Positions 26,090 through 35,114 of a stretch of DNA of 64,000 nt are shown here, piece after piece. This stretch comes from Pedobacter nyackensis (GTDB lineage Bacteria > Bacteroidota > Bacteroidia > Sphingobacteriales > Sphingobacteriaceae): NCBI RefSeq assembly GCF_900176505.1, contig NZ_FWYB01000017.1, positions 1-64,000 on the forward strand, read 5' to 3'. Numbering within the stretch: the first letter of the stretch is position 1; every line of letters starts with the position of its first letter. Below the pieces are notes generated by a model. The model worked only from the letters and a program-made list of their open reading frames with translations, had not been told where the DNA came from and searched no databases. The translations under genes and the position numbers were made by a program.

Positions 26090-26980
26090 ATGATTGAAGA
26101 CAGAGAAAGAAAGACAGGTAAAGAGATTGTAATGATTTTGATTAAAGCTATTGTCTACTTATTTCTGGTATATCTGTATATCAATAAACCAATTGTTTAT
26201 AGCGAGTATCCGGTCATAGGGAAGTTAGCAGGAGCGTTGATGATTTTTCTAGGTCCCAGTTTGTTGGTATCCATGATTAGGTTGACCATTATTTACTGGT
26301 ACATCCGTAAGCATAAGTTTAAAAGTAACATTAAAGATAACTTCATTCTGGGGATTAACCGGATCGTTTCTATACTTGATGTGGTATTTTTAGGACTGGC
26401 TGTTTTATCGCTGTCAGAGGTACAGCTGGAAGATCTTGTTTTTAGTGTATCGATTGTTGCGGCGGCTGTAGCGCTTACTTTCAAGGATTACGTAACCAAT
26501 ATGATCAATGGGCTGATCATTATGTTTTCAGACCGTTTGTCGCTTGGTGATCACATCAAAATGGGCGAACATGAGGGGAAAATCCTCGACATTACGCTGA
26601 TCAATATGATCCTTCAGAATGAAGATAGTGATATGGTGATTATTCCGAATTCAGTGGTGTTCAGCTCTGTCATCATTAATCAGTCGAAACAGAACATTAA
26701 GAAACTAAGTATTGAGTTCGATATGTCTTTGAAAAACGGCTACACACCTGAGTATCTTGAAAACTATCTGAACAAAGTAATTTCGAATTACTCCGCTAAT
26801 GTGATGGAGAGAGGTTTGACAGTTAAAACTATTGCCATCAATAAAGATGCAGCGGTTTTTAAAGCGATGGTGCTGTTAAGACATTATGATAAATTAAAGG
26901 AAAGAGAAATCAGGAGGGCTATCAATACTGCGCTGATCAGACTCTCTGCTACTTTGAAAGAGGAGGAGGCGGGAGGCTAG
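26090..26980 (+). CDS. Small-conductance mechanosensitive channel (MscS family)
   Basis: A 296-residue inner-membrane protein with three to four hydrophobic helices in the first 150 residues. The pore-lining helix region carries AAAVALTFKDYVTNMINGLIIM, then the MscS beta domain (DRLSLGDHIKMGEHEGKI...IIPNSVVFSSVIIN). The C-terminal alpha/beta region is about 215-290. The family opens under membrane tension and releases solutes on hypo-osmotic shock. The stop codon overlaps that of the convergent ABC ATPase gene within CTAG, inside the palindrome GGCTAGCC. Confidence 0.92.
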   Translation: MIEDRERKTGKEIVMILIKAIVYLFLVYLYINKPIVYSEYPVIGKLAGALMIFLGPSLLVSMIRLTIIYWYIRKHKFKSNIKDNFILGINRIVSILDVVFLGLAVLSLSEVQLEDLVFSVSIVAAAVALTFKDYVTNMINGLIIMFSDRLSLGDHIKMGEHEGKILDITLINMILQNEDSDMVIIPNSVVFSSVIINQSKQNIKKLSIEFDMSLKNGYTPEYLENYLNKVISNYSANVMERGLTVKTIAINKDAAVFKAMVLLRHYDKLKEREIRRAINTALIRLSATLKEEEAGG

Positions 26981-28677
26981 CCAGGTATGGCAGCAATCAG
27001 CTTTTTCGTGTACTCAGCTTGTGGATTATTGTAAATATCTTCAGGGAAGCCTTGTTCTTCAATTTTACCTTTATTCATCACGATCATCCTGTCGGATATG
27101 TGTTTAACTACTGCCAGGTCGTGGGAGATGAATATATAAGTTAGTCCAAACTCCTGTTGCAGTTCTCTCAGAAGGTTAAGTACTTGCGCTTGCACTGACA
27201 CATCAAGTGCAGAAACCGATTCGTCACAGATGATAAAACGAGGTTTTAAAGCTAGTGCTCTTGCGATCACTATCCGCTGACGCTGTCCGCCTGAAAATTC
27301 ATGTGGATATCTGTTAAAATGTTCAGGTTTTAAATCTACACGGTTTAATAAATCCAATACATAGGCTTTGCGCTGGGCATCGTTGTCGAGCATTTTATGC
27401 ACCTGAAGGGGTTCCATTATAGCACTTCCTATGGTTAAGCGCGGGTTGAGGGAGGAGTAGGGATCCTGAAATATGATCTGTACGTCACGCCTCATCCTTC
27501 TTAATCCGTCGGCATTTAGCTGAGTGATGTCTGTTCCGTCGAATAAAATCTGACCCGATGTAGGATCTGTAAGTCGAATAATACTCCGTCCCAGGGTGGT
27601 TTTTCCACATCCTGATTCGCCAACCAGCCCCAGTGTTTCTCCGGGAAAAACATCAAAGGTGATGTCATCTACCGCTTTTACGTAATTGCTGATTTTGCCA
27701 AACAGTCCTTTTTTTACGGGATACCAGGTGCACAACTGTTTTACCTGTAGCAAAGGATCCTGACTATAAAGCGCTTTTCTGCGCAGAGCAATTTCCTGCG
27801 GCGTATAGCTGTTTATTTCCAGTAGATGAGCCAGGGCCATTTCTTTGTCGGTACTCAAAAAATCAGCCACTACAGGTAATCTTTTCAGTGAGCGATGTGG
27901 ATTTGGCCTGCAAGCGAGCAAACCTTTGGTATATGGGTGTTCGGGTGTTTCGAATATTGCTTTAACAGGGCCTTGCTCAACAATTTGCCCCTTATACATG
28001 ACGGCCACCTCGTCGGCAATTTCGCCAATTACAGCAAGATCATGGGTGATGAAAATCATGGCCATCCCCCGGTCTTTTTTTAATTTCAGCAATAACTCCA
28101 GTATGGTCTTTTGTACGGTTACATCCAGGGCTGTGGTGGGCTCGTCAGCAATCAAAAGCTGAGGATTACAACTTAAAGCCATGGCAATCATTACCCTTTG
28201 TTTTTGCCCCCCTGATAACTGGTGTGGGTAGCTGTCAAAAATGCTCCCGGGGCGGGGTAGCTGAACCTCCTCAAACAAGGCTATAGTCTTCGCTTTAGCG
28301 CTATGCTTATCTACATTCTGGTGTAACATAATGGCCTCCTTCACCTGGTAACCACAAGTAAACACGGGGTTTAGTGAGGTCATGGGCTCCTGAAAGATCA
28401 TGGCTATTTTGTTGCCTCTGTATTTCCTGATTTCTTCGGCAGATAAATCAAGTAAATTGATCTGCTCAAATTCAATCTCTCCGTCAATTTTAGTGCCTTG
28501 CGGATCATGCAGGCGCATGATGGAAAAGGACGTTACTGATTTTCCTGAGCCCGATTCGCCAACTATACCTAGAACTTTTCCTTTTTCAATGCTGAAACTG
28601 ACATGGTTAACTGCTTTGAGCCAGGAATGGTCTTCTTTATTGAGAAATTGTATGTCGAGATTTTTAACGTTTAGCAT
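26977..28677 (-). CDS. Fused oligopeptide/dipeptide ABC transporter ATP-binding protein (DppD-DppF type)
   Basis: Two ABC ATPase domains lie in one 566-residue chain. The first has Walker A GESGSGKS, signature LSGGQKQR and Walker B LLIADEPTTALDV. The second has GESGCGKT, FSGGQRQR and FIICDESVSALDV. Each ends in the oligopeptide-transporter extension (PEHPYTKGLLAC and AEYTKKLIAAIPG). It would energise uptake of peptides or nickel-like solutes, with permeases encoded elsewhere. Translation from ATG 28677 (MLNVKNLDIQFL) is chosen because the 20 residues before it do not belong to the family. It is convergent with the MscS gene. Confidence 0.92.
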   Translation of the reverse strand: MLNVKNLDIQFLNKEDHSWLKAVNHVSFSIEKGKVLGIVGESGSGKSVTSFSIMRLHDPQGTKIDGEIEFEQINLLDLSAEEIRKYRGNKIAMIFQEPMTSLNPVFTCGYQVKEAIMLHQNVDKHSAKAKTIALFEEVQLPRPGSIFDSYPHQLSGGQKQRVMIAMALSCNPQLLIADEPTTALDVTVQKTILELLLKLKKDRGMAMIFITHDLAVIGEIADEVAVMYKGQIVEQGPVKAIFETPEHPYTKGLLACRPNPHRSLKRLPVVADFLSTDKEMALAHLLEINSYTPQEIALRRKALYSQDPLLQVKQLCTWYPVKKGLFGKISNYVKAVDDITFDVFPGETLGLVGESGCGKTTLGRSIIRLTDPTSGQILFDGTDITQLNADGLRRMRRDVQIIFQDPYSSLNPRLTIGSAIMEPLQVHKMLDNDAQRKAYVLDLLNRVDLKPEHFNRYPHEFSGGQRQRIVIARALALKPRFIICDESVSALDVSVQAQVLNLLRELQQEFGLTYIFISHDLAVVKHISDRMIVMNKGKIEEQGFPEDIYNNPQAEYTKKLIAAIPG

Positions 28678-28764
28678 TATTAAGACACGATCTTGATAAG
28701 AGAAATCTGTGATCAAGATAGTTATTTTATCGTCCAAATTCAGCAGTTTGCTTAATTTTGCACT

Positions 28765-30075
28765 ATGGAAAGAGAAATTCTTGATACCAAGCGTAAAGCT
28801 TTAAAGATTAACTTAAACCCTAGGATTTACGGGACCTTTGCGGAGATTGGGGCAGGACAAGAGGTGGCTCGTAACTTTTTTACTGCCGGCGCTGCGTCTG
28901 GTACTGTGGCTAAAACTATGTCGGCTTACGATATGACTTTTAGTGACGTCATTTATGGTGCTGAAACTTCTGGCAGGTATGTAAGTGAATCCAGATTGCT
29001 GAAAATGCTGGGACACGAGTTCAGTTTGTTAACTGAGCGATTAAACACTGAAAAATATGAGGATCGTACGTTCTTCGCATTTGCAGATACGGTTACTACA
29101 TTAAACTATAACAAATCAAACGATCCGCATGGCTGGATCGGTATCCGTTTTCAGGCTGAGCCTGGAGGTGAACCCAACGAGATATTTTTTCACGTACGTT
29201 TACTGGATACTGATGCGGCATTGCAGCAAAATGTATTGGGAATTATAGGTGTAAACCTGGTTTATGCTGCTTTTTACTTCAATCAGGATCCTAAAACAAT
29301 GATCGAATCTCTGGCGGATAACCTTACTGTAGGTTCTGTTGAGATCGATTTGATCTCCGTAAATGGGCCTGTGTTTAAAGATGTAAACAACATTCTGTTA
29401 AACCTGTATCTGATTGTTAAGGATTTCTCGGATGCGGCTATTTTTGACGCTCAAGGTAAGCCTTGTTTGCCTAAAGATTTGTTGTACAAGAAGGATATTA
29501 TGATTTTGCGTACTAAATACGCACAGAAATCAAATCCTAACTTTAGCATGTTAAATAAAGCGGTTGATCAGTTTGTGCGCACCGAAAGTGTAAAGGAAGA
29601 CAATCTGAGCGTACTGATCGAGGTACTGATGTCGAATGTGTTGAGTAATGATGATTTACCAGATAACATTGACTTAAAGGCTGTTGCTAAAAGAGCTGAG
29701 GAGATGTGCAATACAGATAACCTTGTGATTGTATCCAACTTTGCAAGACACAATAAGCTGGCAAAATACCTGGATCGCTGCAGACCGAAAAGCGTGGGTA
29801 TATCGACCAACATCAATAACTTAAAATTTGTGTTCAACTCGACTAATTTTGGCGACAATTACTCTAGTCAGCTGCTGAGTTATGTAAGTGATATGTTTAG
29901 TAAAAACGTTAAGCTTTTTGCTTATCCTTATCTTGATAAAAAGACCAATGAGGTGGTTACCAGTGCGAATATGCCGGTAACGGCGGATGCAAGACCATTG
30001 TTCGACTTTTTAATTATTAACGGATACATTACAGATATTGAAGAATACAGCGAAGGGGATGTAAAAACCGTTTAA
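28765..30075 (+). CDS. Conserved protein of unknown function
   Basis: A 436-residue soluble protein without signal peptide or membrane segments. The N-terminus (KINLNPRIYGTFAEIGAGQE) and the AASGTVAKTMSAYDMTFSD segment are remembered as strongly conserved in Bacteroidota. The protein is sometimes given unsupported names such as TonB-dependent receptor or nucleotide adenylyltransferase. No plug, barrel or HxGH nucleotidyl-transferase motif is visible here, so neither name is supported. A -7-like TAATTTTG ends only 4 bp before the ATG, hinting at a leaderless or very short-leader mRNA. A bidirectional terminator follows. Confidence 0.85.
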   Translation: MEREILDTKRKALKINLNPRIYGTFAEIGAGQEVARNFFTAGAASGTVAKTMSAYDMTFSDVIYGAETSGRYVSESRLLKMLGHEFSLLTERLNTEKYEDRTFFAFADTVTTLNYNKSNDPHGWIGIRFQAEPGGEPNEIFFHVRLLDTDAALQQNVLGIIGVNLVYAAFYFNQDPKTMIESLADNLTVGSVEIDLISVNGPVFKDVNNILLNLYLIVKDFSDAAIFDAQGKPCLPKDLLYKKDIMILRTKYAQKSNPNFSMLNKAVDQFVRTESVKEDNLSVLIEVLMSNVLSNDDLPDNIDLKAVAKRAEEMCNTDNLVIVSNFARHNKLAKYLDRCRPKSVGISTNINNLKFVFNSTNFGDNYSSQLLSYVSDMFSKNVKLFAYPYLDKKTNEVVTSANMPVTADARPLFDFLIINGYITDIEEYSEGDVKTV

Positions 30076-30104
30076 TTGTACTGAACAGTGAAAATATTGT
30101 ATAT

Positions 30105-30140
30105 AAAAAAACTGCAGCCATATCGGTCTGCAGTTTTTTT
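30105..30140. terminator. Bidirectional terminator between the conserved unknown gene and yajQ
   Basis: AAAAAAACTGCAG and CTGCAGTTTTTTT form a perfect stem around a 10-nt loop, with A- and T-runs on each side, between two convergent genes. Confidence 0.9.
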
Positions 30141-30166
30141 ATATAAGAATATTACCTTAATGTTAT

Positions 30167-30658
30167 TTAGTTGCGCATGTTGATGAACTGTAGTGGCTGA
30201 CCGAAGTCTTCACTACGGCAAAGCGCAATAACACCTTGTAAATCATCAATGCTTTTGCTTTGTACACGAACCTGATCATCCATCATAGATGCCTGTACTT
30301 TTAGGCCACTGGCTTTTATTTTAGCAACAATCTTTTTAGCGGTTTCTTTGTCAATACCTTCTTTAATAGATATCTCTTTACGGATCATGTTTCCTGAAGC
30401 ATAAACCTCTTTTCCAAAATCCAAACTCTTTGAATCAAGGTTTTGTTTCATCATTCGTGAAATGATAGCGTCTTCTATGGCTTTCAAACGCATGTCATCT
30501 TCGGTAACGATGGTAATAACATTTGTTTTTTTATCATGATCAATAGTACTCTTTGAGGTGCTGAAATCATAACGGTTCAGAATCTCTTTTTTTGCATTGT
30601 TCATCGCATTATCAAGTGTTTGCGCATCAACTTTGCTAACTATATCGAAAGTGGGCAT
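30167..30658 (-). CDS. yajQ: YajQ-family nucleotide-binding protein
   Basis: The family-typical N-terminus MPTFDIVSKVD begins at 30658 and gives 163 residues, the normal YajQ length. The frame is open to 30799, but the extra 47 residues are unlike the family and span a -7 promoter element. The domain pair includes NRYDFSTSKSTI and IRKEISIKEGIDKETAKKI segments. YajQ proteins bind nucleic acid, nucleotides or cyclic di-GMP and act in the cytoplasm; the exact role in Bacteroidota is unknown. Confidence 0.95.
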   Translation of the reverse strand: MPTFDIVSKVDAQTLDNAMNNAKKEILNRYDFSTSKSTIDHDKKTNVITIVTEDDMRLKAIEDAIISRMMKQNLDSKSLDFGKEVYASGNMIRKEISIKEGIDKETAKKIVAKIKASGLKVQASMMDDQVRVQSKSIDDLQGVIALCRSEDFGQPLQFINMRN

Positions 30659-30725
30659 GATTATTATGGCTTTAGTGTAAAAATAGATTAAATTTATAAA
30701 TATTTGGTCGGGCAACTCAACCACA

Positions 30726-30733
30726 CAAATATA
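30726..30733 (-). promoter_or_regulatory. Possible -7 element for yajQ
   Basis: CAAATATA on the plus strand reads TATATTTG on the minus strand, matching TAnnTTTG, 67 bp before the yajQ start at 30658. The -33 box is weak (CGAA). Its position inside the longer open frame argues against an upstream start. Confidence 0.42.
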
Positions 30734-30833
30734 AACAATTAATGCAAATGCATACGAAATCATCATGAGTTTAAACCCTGCGAAATGCAAGGCGTACAAA
30801 GCTTAATAAATTAGAAACTTAAAAGATAAACCT

Positions 30834-31604
30834 ATGAAAACAAGTAAGCCAAGAGTACAAAAAAAAGCCGCGAAAAAGATCATTAGAAAACAATTTGAAA
30901 AAAGCTTATCGGACAAAATCTTCGAAACGGTTAAACATGTAGGGCAGGATGCAGAGCGAATTGGAGATGAGATTGCCATGATTAGTAAGTTTGTAGCTAA
31001 GGAATTATCGAAGAAATTTCAGGATGTAAAAGCTATTGTTGGAAATAAAATTGATAAAGCTGTTGGTAAAAAGGATGTAAAAAAGGCCAAAAAGAAGGTT
31101 GGAGCTGTTAAAAAGGAAGTGAAAAAGGAGTTGGCTAAAGATGTTAAAAAAATTAAAAAGGCCGTTGAAGTGGCTAAAAAGAAGGTTAAGCCTGTATTAC
31201 ATAGTGTAAAGGTTGCAGCCATCGCTACTGAAGAGAAGGCTGCAATGGCACTTGCTAAACCGGTTCCCCAGGTGGTTGCTAAAGCGAAAACAGCAGCTGA
31301 AGAAGTTAAAAAGGATGTTGCTGCAGCAGTTTCAAAAACCGCGGTAAAGCCTGCGTCAGTGAAGACTCCTGTTAAAAAGGCAAGTTCGGCTGCTAAACCT
31401 GTAGTTAAAGCGATAAAACTGGCTACGAGCAAAACTGTAGCTAAGGCTCCGGCTAAAAAGGCTAGTCCTGCAGCTAAGCCTGAAGTTACAGCGGAAAAAC
31501 CAGTAGCTGTTAAAGCATCTGCAAATACTACAGTAGCTAAAACGCCTGATACTTCCAAAGATGGTGTTTCAGAAGCTGTTAAAGCAGAATCGGAAAGCAA
31601 ATAA
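30834..31604 (+). CDS. Histone H1-like lysine/alanine-rich protein
   Basis: A 256-residue, strongly basic protein; about a quarter of the residues are lysine (63 counted). Residues 1-75 are mixed and amphipathic (LSDKIFETVKHVGQDAERIG). From about 75 on the chain is Lys/Ala/Val/Pro-rich with repeated KK, AKKA and KPxVK motifs, as in eukaryotic H1 tails and bacterial H1-like proteins. It has no signal peptide and is probably nucleoid-associated or binds polyanions. It lies 80 bp before ppk1, so polyphosphate is a second possible ligand, by inference only. A fully hydrophobic antisense frame is a by-product of the Lys/Ala codons. Confidence 0.82.
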   Translation: MKTSKPRVQKKAAKKIIRKQFEKSLSDKIFETVKHVGQDAERIGDEIAMISKFVAKELSKKFQDVKAIVGNKIDKAVGKKDVKKAKKKVGAVKKEVKKELAKDVKKIKKAVEVAKKKVKPVLHSVKVAAIATEEKAAMALAKPVPQVVAKAKTAAEEVKKDVAAAVSKTAVKPASVKTPVKKASSAAKPVVKAIKLATSKTVAKAPAKKASPAAKPEVTAEKPVAVKASANTTVAKTPDTSKDGVSEAVKAESESK

Positions 31605-31684
31605 GATTAAGTAGTTAAAAAGCGAATAATTGCTTGATAATTAACAATTACTTAACAATAGAATTCGCAGTTTTGAATTTGTAA

Positions 31685-33742
31685 ATGACGAAGAAGAAGG
31701 CACCATTCCTAAACAGAGAGATCAGTTGGTTGTATTTTAATGAACGGGTTTTGCAAGAGGCAGCCGATGAGACTGTTCCCTTAATAGAACGAATCCGCTT
31801 TCTGTCTATTTTTTCGTCCAATCTAGAAGAATTTTATAGGGTCCGGGTGGCTACTTTAAGTCGCCTGGCCAATTTAAATGAAAAGGCCAAAGCTTTACTG
31901 GGATTTAACCCTAAAAAAATATTAAACGAAATTAAAAATATCGTAGTAAAGCAGGAGCGTAAGTTTGATCAGTTGTTTAAAGCTACATTGATTAATGAAC
32001 TCGCGCAGAATCGGATTTTTATTCTTAATGATACGCAGTTGAACGTGGTTAGGGGAGAGTTTGTAAGAAATCATTTCCGCGACAAGATCCTGTCTAACCT
32101 GGTGCCAATCATGATCGACCTGGCGCAGCCATTCCCTGAGCTCAAAGATCGTTATCTGTACTTTTTTGTCCGCCTCTCGAGAAACGCATCTGCCAAAAGT
32201 GAAAAGTATGCACTGATTGAATTACCGCCAGATCTGCCGCGATTTCTGGTGCTGCCTGAAACCAATGGACTGAAGTTTATCATCCTGGCCGAGGACATTA
32301 TCAAGTACTGTCTGGATGATATTTTTTATGTTTTTAATTACGATAACCTGGAGGCCTATTCTATACAGGTTACCCGCGATGCTGAGCTCGATATTGATAA
32401 AAATATCAGTGATAAATTTATTGATGAGTTAAAATCCAGCCTGGACAAGCGTAAAAGAGGAAAGCCAATGCGTCTGTTATACGATACGGATATGCCTTTT
32501 GAGATGCTTACCGTGTTGGTTAATAAAATGAAAATAGAGGCTGAAAGCCTTATCCCAGGCAACCAATACCATCGTTTTGGTGATTTCATAGCTTTCCCTA
32601 ATGTGGGTAGTAAAGAACTTGAATATAAGCCTAATGCGCCCTTAAAGGTACATGGATTACATCGTACAGAAAGTATTTTCAATAAGCTACAGGAAAGGGA
32701 TTATTTAATTAATCTCCCTTATCAATCGTACGATTACATTATTCTTTTCTTACGTGAGGCAGCCATTGATCCGAAGGTAGTTGAAATCAACATCACTTTG
32801 TATCGTCTGGCCGAGAACTCAAGGGTGGTTAATGCGCTGATCAATGCGGCAAAGAATGGTAAAAAGGTGAATTGCCTGGTAGAGCTAAAGGCCAGGTTTG
32901 ATGAGCGGGCTAATATCTTCTGGACCAACAGACTGGAAGAGGAAGGAGTAAATGTAAATTACGGATTAACCGATTATAAAGTCCACTCTAAAATATGCCT
33001 GGTTAAAAGAATGGAAAAGGGTAAGGCAGTTTATTACGCTAATCTTGCCACAGGTAATTTTAACGAAAAAACAGCACGAATATACTGTGATCACAGTATA
33101 TTTACCGCTAAGAAGGAAATTACTACTGATTTAATTAAGCTATTTAAAGCTTTAAATAAAAAAATGGTGGTCAAAGGTTTCAAGCACCTGATTGTTTCGC
33201 CTTTGGAAACCAGAACGAAGTTTTACACGCTGATCGATCGGGAAATCAAAAATGCAAGCCTAGGCAAACCTGCCTATATGATTTTAAAGGTAAATAGCCT
33301 TGCTGATGAAGGAATCGTTGAGAAGCTGTATGAAGCCAGTAATGCCGGAGTTAAAATAAAACTGATTGTACGGGGAATCTGCACATTAGTTCCCGGAGTA
33401 CCGGAATTTAGTGAAAACATTACGGTGATCAGTATTATCGATAAGTTTCTGGAGCATGCCCGGGTATTTATTTTTGGTAATAACGGTAAAGAGGAAGTTT
33501 TCCTTTCTTCTGCAGATTTAATGAGCCGGAATTTAGAACACCGGGTTGAAGTTGGGTTTCCTGTGCTGGATCCTGAGGTAAAACAAGAAATACGGGACAT
33601 TATCGACTTCCAGTTGCAGGATAATGTTAAAGCCCGGGACATCACGAAATCGAATAAAAATCAATACCACAAAAATAATCTGAAAACAAAAAACAGAGCA
33701 CAGTTACAAACCTACAATTACTTAAAAAACAAACATCAATAA
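31685..33742 (+). CDS. ppk1: Polyphosphate kinase 1
   Basis: A 685-residue enzyme of full PPK1 length that reversibly transfers ATP gamma-phosphate to a polyphosphate chain. The N-terminal FLNREISWLYFNERVLQEA segment and the two phospholipase-D-like halves are present. The phosphorylated His434 is in DYKVHSKICLV, and a second histidine is in IYCDHSIFTA. The last 50 residues are basic and low in complexity (NKNQYHKNNLKTKNRA). It is followed 6 bp later by an exopolyphosphatase, so synthesis and breakdown of polyphosphate are encoded together. Confidence 0.95.
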   Translation: MTKKKAPFLNREISWLYFNERVLQEAADETVPLIERIRFLSIFSSNLEEFYRVRVATLSRLANLNEKAKALLGFNPKKILNEIKNIVVKQERKFDQLFKATLINELAQNRIFILNDTQLNVVRGEFVRNHFRDKILSNLVPIMIDLAQPFPELKDRYLYFFVRLSRNASAKSEKYALIELPPDLPRFLVLPETNGLKFIILAEDIIKYCLDDIFYVFNYDNLEAYSIQVTRDAELDIDKNISDKFIDELKSSLDKRKRGKPMRLLYDTDMPFEMLTVLVNKMKIEAESLIPGNQYHRFGDFIAFPNVGSKELEYKPNAPLKVHGLHRTESIFNKLQERDYLINLPYQSYDYIILFLREAAIDPKVVEINITLYRLAENSRVVNALINAAKNGKKVNCLVELKARFDERANIFWTNRLEEEGVNVNYGLTDYKVHSKICLVKRMEKGKAVYYANLATGNFNEKTARIYCDHSIFTAKKEITTDLIKLFKALNKKMVVKGFKHLIVSPLETRTKFYTLIDREIKNASLGKPAYMILKVNSLADEGIVEKLYEASNAGVKIKLIVRGICTLVPGVPEFSENITVISIIDKFLEHARVFIFGNNGKEEVFLSSADLMSRNLEHRVEVGFPVLDPEVKQEIRDIIDFQLQDNVKARDITKSNKNQYHKNNLKTKNRAQLQTYNYLKNKHQ

Positions 33743-33748
33743 AAGCCA

Positions 33749-34636
33749 ATGTTAAGATACGCTGCCATAGATATAGGTTCCAATGCGGTTAGGCTATTAA
33801 TAGCCGACATCTCTAAAAATGAGGAGGGGTACAGTTTTAAAAAGAATACTTTGGTAAGGGTTCCCTTGCGGCTTGGTGATGATGCTTTTTTAGATCGTCG
33901 TATTTCTGAGCGTAAAACGGAAGATTTATTGAAGACCATGCTGGCTTTTAAAAACCTGATGGATGTGTACCATGTATCAGCCTATCTGGCTTGTGCAACT
34001 TCGGCCATGCGTGAAGCTGAGAATGGTGCTGAGATTATTAAGAAAGTAAAAGAACTAACTGATGTTGACCTTCAGATTATTGAGGGACAGCGCGAAGCCA
34101 ACATCATTTATGCGAACCATATTGAAGCTAACCTCGACATCAGGAAGAGTTATCTCTACATTGATGTAGGTGGAGGTAGTACCGAATTATCTGTTTTTGT
34201 GAATAGGATACCTATTGCTTCCAAATCATTTGATATCGGAACCATTCGGATTCTGGATAATCAGGATAAGGAGGAAACATGGGAAGAGATGAGAGAATGG
34301 GTAAAGGAAAATACGAAGTCTTTAAAAAATCTGGCAGGTATTGGAACTGGGGGTAACATCAATAAGTTGTTCCGCATGTCTGATGAAAAGGATGGTATGC
34401 CATTAACCTTCTTGAAATTAAAAGCGCTTTACAATCAGCTCAATTCACATTCTCTTAAGGAGCGGATCAATATTTTTGGTTTAAATCCGGATAGGGCGGA
34501 TGTAATTATACCAGCCTGCGAAATTTATATTACTTTGTTAAAGTGGACGGGGATCAAGCAGGTTTATGTGCCGAAAGTTGGTTTGGTAGATGGAATTATC
34601 AGCTTGCTGATGGAAGAGAATCTTAAAGATAAATAA
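33749..34636 (+). CDS. Ppx/GppA-family exopolyphosphatase
   Basis: A 295-residue actin-fold phosphatase. Phosphate-binding loops AAIDIGSNAVRLLIAD and YIDVGGGSTELSV are clear, and GIGTGGNINKL matches the third family motif. It is the short form without a C-terminal HD domain. It would release phosphate from polyphosphate ends, or hydrolyse pppGpp in the GppA sense. The adjacent ppk1 gene, 6 bp away, favours polyphosphate. The last 14 bp overlap the convergent phosphopantetheinyl transferase gene. Confidence 0.9.
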   Translation: MLRYAAIDIGSNAVRLLIADISKNEEGYSFKKNTLVRVPLRLGDDAFLDRRISERKTEDLLKTMLAFKNLMDVYHVSAYLACATSAMREAENGAEIIKKVKELTDVDLQIIEGQREANIIYANHIEANLDIRKSYLYIDVGGGSTELSVFVNRIPIASKSFDIGTIRILDNQDKEETWEEMREWVKENTKSLKNLAGIGTGGNINKLFRMSDEKDGMPLTFLKLKALYNQLNSHSLKERINIFGLNPDRADVIIPACEIYITLLKWTGIKQVYVPKVGLVDGIISLLMEENLKDK

Positions 34637-35114
34637 GGGCCAGGTAATGGCCGTGGTGACTTACAGAAGCCGGATGGGTGCTTCTGTATGAGTTATCGAA
34701 CTCATTATAATCACTAATTTTAGGGTTTATGTCTTTTAATACACTGGCTTTCTCGGATGCGATGGTATGGATATAGTTTTGGGCTATGCTGCTCTGACTA
34801 TAAAACACTTTGCCCTCGTAAAATAAATCTCCGGAGGCAGTTTCATCATGCAGAATCAAGTTGTTGCAACAAATCAAGGTGGGAGCAAAGGTTCTGAATT
34901 TTGTCTCCCTTGAATAGGCCTTGTAAGCCGCTTCCTTCATGGTCCACATGAGCCATACCATTATTTGGGGGTCTTTTGCTACCTGGATATGAAACCTTTC
35001 GGCTGTGGTGAAAATCTTTTCCAGGTAACCAGTTCTGGCCCAATTGCTTTCTTTTGCAGCAATACTTAAATCAACAATATCATTCCCTATCAAGTGCTTT
35101 AAGTTTTGACTCAA
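34623..35114 (-). CDS. 4'-Phosphopantetheinyl transferase
   Basis: A 163-residue member of the AcpS/Sfp superfamily. GNDIVDL near residue 10 binds Mg2+ and CoA, and WTMKEAAYKAYSRE near residue 57 is the second catalytic motif. It would move phosphopantetheine from CoA onto the serine of the adjacent acyl carrier protein. The only possible start is TTG at 35114, because an in-frame stop lies just upstream. The gene overlaps the carrier-protein gene by 35 bp, implying coupled translation. It is last in the seven-gene type III polyketide operon, and its 3' end overlaps the ppx gene by 14 bp. Confidence 0.9.
   Translation of the reverse strand: MSQNLKHLIGNDIVDLSIAAKESNWARTGYLEKIFTTAERFHIQVAKDPQIMVWLMWTMKEAAYKAYSRETKFRTFAPTLICCNNLILHDETASGDLFYEGKVFYSQSSIAQNYIHTIASEKASVLKDINPKISDYNEFDNSYRSTHPASVSHHGHYLALIYL

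Noticed and set aside
28678..28737. N-terminal extension of the fused ABC ATPase
   Set aside because: The ABC family starts at MLNVKNLDIQF (28677); the 20 residues before it have no counterpart.
30659..30799. N-terminal extension of YajQ
   Set aside because: The extra 47 residues are unlike the family and span a -7 promoter element.
31019..31600. A 193-codon hydrophobic frame on the minus strand opposite the H1-like gene
   Set aside because: Its Ala/Thr/Phe-rich sequence is the simple antisense of Lys/Ala codons, with no promoter or family resemblance.
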